Assembly (NCBI GenBank): GCA_030533315.1
Contig: JAUNJL010000118.1
Span: 1 to 5,099, forward strand
From: Eubacteriales bacterium
Lineage (GTDB): Bacteria > Bacillota_A > Clostridia > Lachnospirales > Lachnospiraceae
Length of the DNA: 5,099 bases
Reading direction: 5' to 3'
The translations under genes were made by a program, and so were the position numbers. Position 1 is the first letter of the stretch; each line of letters opens with the position of its first letter. Of the stretch, positions 1-5,092 are shown one piece after another. The notes under the pieces are model-generated. The model made no database searches. It was not told the origin of the DNA and saw only the letters and a list, made by a program, of their open reading frames with translations.

Positions 1-20
1 CTTGACATTTGGAGAGAATC

Positions 21-60
21 TTTGACCTACATTTAACAAAAGCAGGCAGGTGCATTTAAA
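21..60 (+). promoter_or_regulatory. Candidate Pho box (PhoP-binding direct repeats) upstream of the alkaline phosphatase
   Basis: TTGACC at 22-27 and TTAACA at 33-38 are exactly 11 bp apart, and a third element, TTTAAA at 55-60, lies 22 bp further on, so it is in phase. The expected repeat at 44-49 (AGGCAG) is not recognisable. PhoP/PhoB sites are known to be direct repeats with an 11-bp period (Bacillus TT[ACT]A[CT]A hexamers with about 5-bp spacers; the E. coli Pho box likewise). With the start point predicted near 83, the repeats cover roughly -60 to -23, the usual activator position, and the promoter lacks a good -35 box. The gene downstream is a classic Pho-regulon member. The site is inferred from pattern and context only. 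Confidence 0.5.
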
Positions 61-67
61 ATTGTGC

Positions 68-76
68 TGATACAAT
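68..76 (+). promoter_or_regulatory. Extended -10 promoter element for the phosphatase transcript
   Basis: TGATACAAT at 68-76 matches an extended -10 (TGn plus TACAAT, one mismatch from TATAAT). At the 17-bp spacing the -35 position (48-53, AGGTGC) has no consensus, as expected of an activator-dependent promoter. Transcription would start near 83 and give a leader of about 230 nt. A TTGACA lies at 2-7 but has no -10 at a workable distance, so I prefer this element. Confidence 0.5.
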
Positions 77-82
77 AGATAC

Positions 83-300
83 CGTTGAAGCCTGAAACCC
101 CATGCTTCAGGCGGAGGCGGGATGACTGCTCAGACGGGACGGCGTCTTTTGGCGCTGACCGCAGGAGAAGGATGGAAATGTGCAAAGGTTTGTGGCCCCG
201 GCGGCCTTCCTGTACCTTTGCATGTGATCGTTTTCTGTTCTGGGCTGTCGGGATGTATGGAAAAGAAGGTATCCAGAGTTTAATAAAGAAGAAGTAAAAA
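83..300 (+). promoter_or_regulatory. Long structured 5' leader of the phosphatase mRNA
   Basis: About 230 nt separate the predicted start point from the phosphatase ATG. Visible inverted repeats are: GCCTGAA (90-96) with TTCAGGC (106-112); a branched element where CTGC/TCAG (126-133) can pair with CTGA/GCAG (155-158, 161-164), with a competing AGACG (132-136)/CGTCT (143-147); TGCAAAGGT (181-189) with ACCTTTGCA (214-222), with GGCC/GGCC (194-197, 203-206) inside; and TCTGG (239-243) with CCAGA (273-277). I recognise no described riboswitch class. There is no clean intrinsic terminator; the T-rich run at 231-241 begins 8 nt after the third hairpin and is interrupted. The pairings are seen directly; a regulatory role is inferred. 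Confidence 0.4.
178..297 (+). CDS. Possible 39-residue small ORF in the phosphatase leader
   Basis: An open frame runs from ATG 178 to TAA 295-297 and would encode 39 residues starting MCKGLWPRR and ending QSLIKKK. An AGGAG at 163-167 sits 10 nt before this ATG, a workable ribosome-binding distance; another in-frame ATG at 172 is too close to it. The frame ends 19 bases before the phosphatase start, so translating it could couple to or expose that start. The first codons lie in the 181-222 hairpin. The peptide has three cysteines, a Trp/Phe-rich centre and a Lys-rich tail, with no domain I recognise and no run of regulatory codons. It could easily be chance. A longer reading back to a TTG at 85 has no ribosome site. 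Confidence 0.18.
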   Translation: MCKGLWPRRPSCTFACDRFLFWAVGMYGKEGIQSLIKKK

Positions 301-306
301 AAGGAG
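301..306 (+). promoter_or_regulatory. Ribosome binding site of the phosphatase gene
   Basis: AAGGAG at 301-306 lies 10 nt before ATG 317 in an A-rich stretch. It fixes the start of the phosphatase, which in turn gives a well-formed signal peptide at the N-terminus. Confidence 0.75.
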
Positions 307-316
307 AAACACATTT

Positions 317-1858
317 ATGAAAGCAAAGAAGATCGGCGCATTGTTACTTGCAGCAGCGATGATGGCTCCCTGTGCGGCACCTGCACAGGCAGTTATGGCA
401 GAGGAAGCGGCAGATACAGCCGCACCAAAGTATATTTTCCTCTTTATCGGTGATGGAATGAGCTATCCTCAGATCCAGACCACGAACTATTATTTGAGCG
501 CTCTGGCAGACGATGGGGACGAGATCCTCACAAGCCAGAACAACCTGAATATGTTAAGTCTTCCGGTAGCTGGCTCCGCACAGACCTATGACAGCACCTC
601 CTTCTGTCCGGACTCCGCATCCACCGCTACCTCCATTGCGACGGGAAACAAGACCTACAGCGGTACCATCAACATGGACGAGTCTATGGAGACGCCTTAT
701 GAGACCATCGCTGAGAAGCTGAAAAAGCAGCTGGGATATAAGGTGGGGATCCTTTCCTCCGTAAACCTGAACCATGCTACACCGGCTGCCTTCTATGCAC
801 ATCAGCCATCCAGAAACAGCTATTATGAGATCGGCGAGGAGCTGATCGCCAGTGAATTTGATTACTTTGCAGGCGGCGGTCTGAAGAAGGTGACGGGCGC
901 AGAGGGAGATCAGCAGGATCTTTACGAGAAGGCTGAGGAAGCCGGATATAAGGTAGTCTTCACGAAGGCAGAGGCAGAGGCTCTGACTGCAGACGACGGA
1001 AAGGTTATCGTGATCGATGAGACTCTGGCAGACAGCGACTCCATGAGCTACGCTATGGATCTGGAGGACGGCGAGTGGGGCCTTGCAGATTATGTGGAGA
1101 AGGGAATCGAGGTTCTGGAGAACGAGACTGGTTTCTTCATGATGGTTGAGGGCGGTAAGATTGACTGGGCATGTCATGCCAACGACGCCGGCGCCACCAT
1201 CACCGATACCCTGGCTTTGGACGACGCAGTTGGAAAGGCCATCGAGTTTTATAACGAGCATCCCGATGAGACTCTTATCCTGGTGACCGGCGACCATGAG
1301 ACCGGTGGTCTTACCATCGGCTTTGCAGGAACCGATTACGACACCTTCCTGACGAACCTTTCCAATCAGAAGATTTCCTATGCGAAGTTTGATTCTGATT
1401 ACGTGGCAGGCTATAAGGAGAACAAGACGGATTTTGATACCGTGATGACAGACGTGACAGAGCTCTTCGGTCTTCAGGCACCTACCGGCGGGGAAGAGAC
1501 ATCCAACCAGGCCGACAATGCAGATTCTCATCCAGAATCAGACGACACCGGTTCTCTGGTTATGACCGAGTATGAGTATGAGAAGCTGAAAGCCGCTTAC
1601 GAGGAGACCATGTCCCGCACCGGCGAGGAAGAGGAGTTTGGCCAGGAAGAGTACGTTCTGTACGGAAGCTATGAGCCTCTTACCGTTACCATTACCCATA
1701 TCCTGAACAACAAGTCTGGAATCGACTTCTCCTCCTACGCACATACAGGACTGCCGGTAGAGGTGCTTGCAATGGGCGTTGGCCAGGATGAGTTCAGCGG
1801 ATATTATGACAACACAGACATCTACAACAAGGTGGCTGCACTGACAGGAGTAGAGTAA
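317..1858 (+). CDS. phoA: Secreted alkaline phosphatase (PhoA family)
   Basis: Hydrolyses phosphomonoesters outside the membrane to release inorganic phosphate. The 513-residue product starts with a Sec signal peptide (Lys-rich n-region, hydrophobic core 7-20, likely cut after Ala25 or Ala28); there is no lipobox, so it is secreted rather than a lipoprotein. The alkaline phosphatase residues are all present: Asp46 in FIGDGM (metal), Asp99-Ser100-Ala101 with Ser100 the phosphorylated nucleophile, Thr155 in HATPAAF (metal), Arg166 in HQPSR (phosphate), Glu278, Asp283 and His287 in VEGGKIDWACH, Asp326-His327 in TGDHETGG, and His476 in AHTG. Positions equivalent to E. coli Asp153 and Lys328 are His153 and Trp284. 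His327 and His476 are 149 residues apart, against about 42 in E. coli; the extra segment includes an acidic linker at about 391-412 and a Glu-rich helical stretch at 416-447. First gene of a probable operon with the YibE/F gene, behind a candidate Pho box. Family assignment is very secure; the exact substrate is not shown. Confidence 0.96.
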   Translation: MKAKKIGALLLAAAMMAPCAAPAQAVMAEEAADTAAPKYIFLFIGDGMSYPQIQTTNYYLSALADDGDEILTSQNNLNMLSLPVAGSAQTYDSTSFCPDSASTATSIATGNKTYSGTINMDESMETPYETIAEKLKKQLGYKVGILSSVNLNHATPAAFYAHQPSRNSYYEIGEELIASEFDYFAGGGLKKVTGAEGDQQDLYEKAEEAGYKVVFTKAEAEALTADDGKVIVIDETLADSDSMSYAMDLEDGEWGLADYVEKGIEVLENETGFFMMVEGGKIDWACHANDAGATITDTLALDDAVGKAIEFYNEHPDETLILVTGDHETGGLTIGFAGTDYDTFLTNLSNQKISYAKFDSDYVAGYKENKTDFDTVMTDVTELFGLQAPTGGEETSNQADNADSHPESDDTGSLVMTEYEYEKLKAAYEETMSRTGEEEEFGQEEYVLYGSYEPLTVTITHILNNKSGIDFSSYAHTGLPVEVLAMGVGQDEFSGYYDNTDIYNKVAALTGVE

Positions 1859-1862
1859 GGAG
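1857..1862 (+). promoter_or_regulatory. Ribosome binding site overlapping the phosphatase stop codon
   Basis: AAGGAG at 1857-1862 begins within the TAA stop of the phosphatase and lies 11 nt before ATG 1874. The overlap favours one transcript, with ribosomes ending on one gene initiating at the next, and it fixes the start of the YibE/F gene. Confidence 0.7.
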
Positions 1863-1873
1863 TAAAACAAAAC

Positions 1874-3064
1874 ATGAGAAACTGGCTGAAAAAAAGCTCT
1901 GTTTCTTTAGCGGCGATATGTATGATCTTGATCCTCATGGCCCTTCCAACGGGCTATGAGGATGCTGCTATTTATCAGGGAACAGACAGGGTAAAGGCAA
2001 GGGTGCTGTCCACGGATGAAAGTACGGTACACAGCTCCGGGCTGATCAGATCCGGGGAGCAGTATTGCCAGGTGGAGCTTTTAGGGGGAAAATTTGAGGG
2101 ACAGACCACGAAGGCGGTGAATATGCTGAGCGGTTCCCTGGAATCGGACAAGATTTTTGCAAAGGGGGACGTGGCTCATGTGGTGGTGAGCTACAAGGAC
2201 GATCAGATCCTTACGGTGATGATGAGCGACCATTACCGTCTTGGGAAGGAGGCCCTTTTGGCGGTGCTGTTTGTGGCGCTTTTGCTTCTATTTGCGGGAA
2301 AGGCGGGGCTGCGGGCGGTCTATTCCTTTGTCATCACCATCCTTGCCCTTTGGAAGATCATGATCCCTTCCTGCCTAAACGGGCTGAATCCCGTGTGGTG
2401 CGGGCTTTTGCTGACGGTGATCCTCACCATTGTCATCATCTTTCTGGTTTACGGTTTTGACAAAAAGACCATCGCGGCCAGCAGCGGGGCTCTTTTAGGG
2501 GTGATCGTCACCTGCGTCATGGGCTGCCTTTTCACGGACGCCTTCAAGATCCACGGGGCGGTCATGTCCTATTCTGAGAGTCTTTTGTATGCAGGCTACC
2601 AGAATCTGAACCTGACCCAGATCTTCATGAGCGGGATCTTCATCGGCGCCTCCGGAGCCATGATGGACCTGGCGGTGGATATCACCTCTGCCGTCAATGA
2701 GGTCATTGAGAAAAAGCCCTCCATCGGATGGCGGGAGGCTGCAGGCTCAGGGATGAACGTGGGCCGGGCGGCCATGGGCACCATGACCACCACCCTTCTT
2801 TTGGCCTACTCCGGCGGGTACATCGCCCTTCTCATGACCTTTATGGCCCAGGGCACCCCCATCGACAATATCTTAAACTACAAGTATGTTTCAGCGGAGA
2901 TCCTGGATACCATCGTGGGCAGCTTCGGCCTGGTGACCGTGGCCCCCTTTACCGCAGTGACCAGCGCCCTCCTCCTCACAGGAAAAAAGAAAAAGGCTGT
3001 GGAAAAAGAAGCGCTTTCCCTTCACAGGCCAGGAGAAAGGGGAGAAGGGGGAATGGTTCTGTGA
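1874..3064 (+). CDS. YibE/F family multi-pass membrane protein
   Basis: A 396-residue membrane protein of the YibE/F family, whose biochemical role is not established. Residues 8-26 form an N-terminal membrane anchor. Residues 27-125 are polar and probably a beta-rich domain outside the membrane. The rest carries about seven further hydrophobic spans, near 126-142, 146-165, 172-194, 199-221, 247-266, 300-325 and 343-369. Family-type conserved stretches are the glycine-rich SGIFIGASGAMMDLA (253-267) followed by DITSAVNEV, and GSGMNVGRAAMGTMTTTLLLAYSGG (291-315) in which Gly, Arg298, Thr and Tyr312 stand out. A basic tail (371-396) is probably cytoplasmic. The N-terminal outer domain makes it YibE-like rather than the shorter YibF partner, and no partner gene follows. 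It starts 15 bp after the phosphatase and shares its transcript, so a role in phosphate or phosphoester stress is a reasonable but unproven inference. Family call is firm; function is unknown. Confidence 0.9.
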   Translation: MRNWLKKSSVSLAAICMILILMALPTGYEDAAIYQGTDRVKARVLSTDESTVHSSGLIRSGEQYCQVELLGGKFEGQTTKAVNMLSGSLESDKIFAKGDVAHVVVSYKDDQILTVMMSDHYRLGKEALLAVLFVALLLLFAGKAGLRAVYSFVITILALWKIMIPSCLNGLNPVWCGLLLTVILTIVIIFLVYGFDKKTIAASSGALLGVIVTCVMGCLFTDAFKIHGAVMSYSESLLYAGYQNLNLTQIFMSGIFIGASGAMMDLAVDITSAVNEVIEKKPSIGWREAAGSGMNVGRAAMGTMTTTLLLAYSGGYIALLMTFMAQGTPIDNILNYKYVSAEILDTIVGSFGLVTVAPFTAVTSALLLTGKKKKAVEKEALSLHRPGERGEGGMVL

Positions 3065-3075
3065 AAAAGTATTCC

Positions 3076-3104
3076 TTTACAGTCTGGCATAATTCCCCTA
3101 TAAT
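3076..3104 (+). promoter_or_regulatory. Sigma-A type promoter for the glycosyltransferase gene
   Basis: TTTACA (3076-3081) is separated by exactly 17 bp from a perfect TATAAT (3099-3104). Transcription would start near 3111, giving a leader of about 58 nt. This is the best promoter match on the plus strand and means the glycosyltransferase need not depend on the phosphatase transcript. Confidence 0.75.
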
Positions 3105-3108
3105 AGGG
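3096..3108. promoter_or_regulatory. Palindrome across the -10 box, candidate operator
   Basis: CCCTATAATAGGG is a perfect 13-bp palindrome centred on A3102, and the flanking TT/AA (3093-3094 and 3110-3111) continue the symmetry after one mismatch. It covers the whole -10 hexamer, so a bound dimeric protein would block RNA polymerase. It has no T-tract and is too short to act as a terminator. Because TATAAT is itself nearly symmetric, part of the palindrome is expected by chance; the operator role is inferred. Confidence 0.3.
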
Positions 3109-3151
3109 AAAGAAACGCTGCGCCTGGGAAGGGGGCGGGAGAGACTGTAAG

Positions 3152-3157
3152 AGGAGG
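3152..3157 (+). promoter_or_regulatory. Ribosome binding site of the glycosyltransferase gene
   Basis: AGGAGG at 3152-3157 lies 11 nt before ATG 3169. A second GGAGG at 3161-3165 is only 3 nt from the ATG, too close to be the working site. An in-frame TAA at 3148-3150 rules out any start further upstream. Confidence 0.7.
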
Positions 3158-3168
3158 TCAGGAGGGGC

Positions 3169-3912
3169 ATGGATATTTTGTACGTGGTGATGCCGGCCTA
3201 CAACGAGGAGGAAAATATCGAGAAGACCATTCGGGAGTGGTATCCGGTTGTGGAGAGGCACAACGGGGGCGGGAGGTCCCGGCTGGTGATCTTTAACGAT
3301 GGGAGCAAGGACAGAACCTACGAAAAGGGTCTGGCCATGATGGAGGAGTTTCCTCTGCTGGAGATGAAGAGCAAGGCAAATTCTGGGCATGGACCCACCC
3401 TTCTGCGGGCCTACGAGTATGCCATCCGGTCCGGCGCCGATTATGTATTTCAGACGGATTCTGACGGGCAGACAGATCCCAAGGAATTTGAGGCCTTCTG
3501 GAAGGCCAGGAAGAAGTACGACGGGATCTTCGGCGTGCGGGTGAAAAGGGGTGACGGAAAACAGAGAGCCTTTGTGGAAAGGGTGGTCTGCCTTTTGCTG
3601 CGCCTTTACTTCGGCGTCAGGATCCCGGACGCCAATGCGCCCTTCCGGCTGATGAAGGCGGAGGTGCTGGAAAAGTATCTGAAAAAGCTGCCTGAGGACT
3701 ACAACCTCCCCAACATCATGCTTACCACCTACTTCTCCTACTATAAGGAAAAGACGGCCTTTCACAGGATCAGCTTCAAGCCCAGGACGGCTGGCACCCA
3801 TTCCCTCAATGCCAGACGCATTGCAAGGATCGGCTGGAATGCTTTGGGGGATTTTGCAAGGCTGAGAAAGGAAATGAAGGGGCAGTGCGGGAGGTTGGGA
3901 GGCCGAAGATAG
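3169..3912 (+). CDS. Family 2 glycosyltransferase (GT-A fold, polyprenyl-phosphate sugar transferase-like)
   Basis: A 247-residue GT2 enzyme that should transfer a sugar from a nucleotide donor to a lipid or glycan acceptor at the inner face of the membrane. The GT-A landmarks appear in order: VVMPAYNEEENI (6-17) for nucleotide binding, FNDGSKDRT (42-50) with Asp44, the glycine-rich SGHGPTLLRAYEYA (72-85), the metal-binding DSD at 97-99 in QTDSDGQTDP, and the acceptor-side DANAPFRLMK (154-163), comparable to the D-x-x-x-x-FR motif of dolichol/polyprenyl-phosphate mannosyltransferase-like enzymes. FKPRTAGTHSLN (203-214) matches the C-terminal conserved Arg/Gly segment of that group. No clear membrane helix follows, unlike GtrB-type enzymes; residues 138-150 could be an amphipathic surface helix. 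It has its own promoter 104 bp after the YibE/F gene and ends at the 3924-3970 terminator. No other polysaccharide gene is nearby, so donor and acceptor cannot be named. Confidence 0.9.
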   Translation: MDILYVVMPAYNEEENIEKTIREWYPVVERHNGGGRSRLVIFNDGSKDRTYEKGLAMMEEFPLLEMKSKANSGHGPTLLRAYEYAIRSGADYVFQTDSDGQTDPKEFEAFWKARKKYDGIFGVRVKRGDGKQRAFVERVVCLLLRLYFGVRIPDANAPFRLMKAEVLEKYLKKLPEDYNLPNIMLTTYFSYYKEKTAFHRISFKPRTAGTHSLNARRIARIGWNALGDFARLRKEMKGQCGRLGGRR

Positions 3913-3923
3913 ACCGGGCGGAC

Positions 3924-3970
3924 AAAAAAACAGGAAGTGATCTCTTACGGAGACGGCTTCCTGTTTTTTT
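3924..3970. terminator. Bidirectional Rho-independent terminator between convergent genes
   Basis: Seven A plus CAGGAAG (3924-3937) is perfectly complementary to CTTCCTG plus seven T (3957-3970), a 14-bp stem. In the 19-nt loop, TCTC (3941-3944) and GAGA (3950-3953) can pair further. T-tracts follow the hairpin on both strands, so it can stop the glycosyltransferase transcript (stop codon 11 bp upstream) and the asparaginase transcript from the other side (stop codon 58 bp away). Confidence 0.92.
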
Positions 3971-4028
3971 GAGCATTTTTGCGGATATGGGGCGCTTTGG
4001 CCTTTGCCCTGGGGCTATGAGGCGGGCT

Positions 4029-5030
4029 TTAAAGGAACAAAAGGTCGTGGTTGATGGTGGTGCAGAAAAGACGGCGGCAGTCCTCCATGTCCTTCGCCTG
4101 GGCCAGGGCCCACATCAGCTTGGTGACCGACGCCTCCAGAGTCATGTCGTAGGACTCCAGGATGGGGAACCGCTCCTTGATGATCTTCCCCACTTGATAA
4201 ACCTCCAGGTCGCTGCCCTCATGGGTCACCTGGGTGGCCATGCAGACGGGCTTTCCGGCGGACATCCACTGATCCAGGGCAGAGAGGAAGGTGTCGTTTT
4301 CGCAGCTGGGAAGGCCGCCCACTCCGAAGGATTCGATGATCAGGCCGTCATAGGAGTCAAAAAGGGCATCCAGGATCCTGCCGTCCATGCCAGGGATCAG
4401 CTTCAGGAGAAAGATTCTCTCGTTCATGGAGTGATAGAAGACGAGGGGCTTGGTGGAGTGATCCTTGTCGTCGATGTAAAAAATGATCCGGTCGTCGTGG
4501 ATGGAGGCAATGTCCGGGTAATTGATGCTGGAAAAGGCATTGTAGCTTTTGGAAAACTCCTTTTTTGCCCGGGTGCCGGCGATCACCTTTCCCCCAAAGA
4601 CGATGGAGATGCCATGGGCCCTGTCATGGGAGGCAAAGCGCAGGCTGTCCAGCAGATTGGAGCGGGCGTCCGTGATGGCCAGGTCGATGGGCTTCTGGGA
4701 TCCGGTGATGACGATGGGCCGCCGGTTGTTCTGGATCAGGTAAGACAGGGCGGCTGCGGTGTAGGCCATGGTGTCCGTTCCGTGGCAGATCACAAAACCG
4801 TCGTAGAACTCATAATGCTTCTCGATGAGCTTTGCCAGCTGTACCCAGTGCTCCACCCGGATGTTGGTGCTGTCCAGGGAAAAGGGCTGTATGGAGTCGA
4901 TGGTGCAGAACTCCTTTGCCGTGGGGATGTAGGAGAGCAGCTCGTCTGCGGAAAGCTGGGGGGAAAGCCCCTCTGCCGTATATTTGGAAGCGATGGTCCC
5001 GCCGGTGGCTATGAGAAGTATTTTTTTCAT
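4029..5030 (-). CDS. ansA: Type I (cytoplasmic) L-asparaginase
   Basis: Hydrolyses L-asparagine to aspartate and ammonia. The 333-residue product has no signal peptide, which with its sequence places it in the cytoplasmic type I group. It begins MKKILLIATGGTIAS with nucleophile Thr12. Asp53-Ser54 (LDSTN) fits the substrate-binding site, HGTDTMAY holds the second catalytic triad (Thr85, Asp86, plus Lys157 in GTRAKKEFS), and TGSQKP (109-114) follows as usual. The C-terminal domain carries ESFGVGGLP (233-241), THEGSD (269-274) and MTLEASVTKLMWAL (296-309). Where E. coli AnsA has its flexible-loop tyrosine (GYIP), this protein has Leu22 (GLSP), as I recall also being so in Bacillus AnsA; it is probably a subgroup trait, not a defect. 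Length is normal for the family. It is a lone gene with its own promoter and terminator, facing the phosphatase cluster. Relatives include Glu-tRNA(Gln) amidotransferase subunit D, but that has an extra N-terminal domain not present here. Confidence 0.95.
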   Translation of the reverse strand: MKKILLIATGGTIASKYTAEGLSPQLSADELLSYIPTAKEFCTIDSIQPFSLDSTNIRVEHWVQLAKLIEKHYEFYDGFVICHGTDTMAYTAAALSYLIQNNRRPIVITGSQKPIDLAITDARSNLLDSLRFASHDRAHGISIVFGGKVIAGTRAKKEFSKSYNAFSSINYPDIASIHDDRIIFYIDDKDHSTKPLVFYHSMNERIFLLKLIPGMDGRILDALFDSYDGLIIESFGVGGLPSCENDTFLSALDQWMSAGKPVCMATQVTHEGSDLEVYQVGKIIKERFPILESYDMTLEASVTKLMWALAQAKDMEDCRRLFCTTINHDLLFL

Positions 5031-5037
5031 CCGTATG

Positions 5038-5045
5038 TCCTCCCT
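5038..5045 (-). promoter_or_regulatory. Ribosome binding site of the asparaginase gene
   Basis: On the minus strand AGGGAGGA (5045 to 5038) lies 7 nt before the ATG at 5030, optimal for a Gram-positive start. It supports the N-terminus chosen for the asparaginase. Confidence 0.75.
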
Positions 5046-5063
5046 TGGTGATGACTTTTTTCC

Positions 5064-5092
5064 ATGATACCTTCCAGAGGGAGAAATGTCAA
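5064..5092 (-). promoter_or_regulatory. ansA: Sigma-A type promoter for the asparaginase gene
   Basis: On the minus strand a perfect TTGACA (5092-5087) is followed after exactly 17 bp by TATCAT (5069-5064), one mismatch from consensus. Transcription would start near 5057, leaving a leader of about 26 nt. An inverted repeat, ACCTTC (5069-5074) and GAAGGT (5094-5099), brackets the -35 region; it runs to the window edge, so its full extent cannot be seen. Confidence 0.8.

Noticed and set aside
2..7. TTGACA as the -35 of a phosphatase promoter
   Set aside because: No -10-like hexamer occurs 16-18 bp downstream; the nearest candidate, TACATT, is 20 bp away. The extended -10 at 68-76 is better.
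181..241. Hairpin followed by a T-rich run as an intrinsic attenuator
   Set aside because: The T-rich run is interrupted and starts 8 nt after the stem, so it does not meet the usual terminator pattern; kept only as a structured element.
356..376. Cys19 of the phosphatase signal peptide as a lipoprotein attachment site
   Set aside because: The preceding residues (Met-Ala-Pro) do not fit a lipobox, and an ordinary signal-peptidase site follows at Ala25 or Ala28.
554..1531. Long open frame (325 codons) on the minus strand across the phosphatase gene
   Set aside because: It is antisense to a gene with every family motif intact, has no ribosome site or promoter, and its Cys/His/Leu-rich product looks like a reading-frame shadow.
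3093..3111. Palindrome after the YibE/F gene as its terminator
   Set aside because: Short AT-centred stem with essentially no loop and no T-tract, and it coincides with a -10 box.
2728..3150. Open frame of 140 codons overlapping the end of the YibE/F gene in another frame
   Set aside because: No ribosome site, a His/Pro/Arg-rich composition typical of an off-frame reading of GC-rich sequence, and the overlapping membrane protein is well supported.
3022..3801. Open frame of 259 codons on the minus strand across the glycosyltransferase
   Set aside because: Shadow of the real GT2 gene, and it would cross the strong plus-strand promoter and ribosome site.
3885..5051. Open frame of 388 codons on the plus strand across the asparaginase gene
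   Set aside because: It is the antisense of a clearly conserved asparaginase, runs through the bidirectional terminator, and its Gly/Val/Asp-rich product matches no family.
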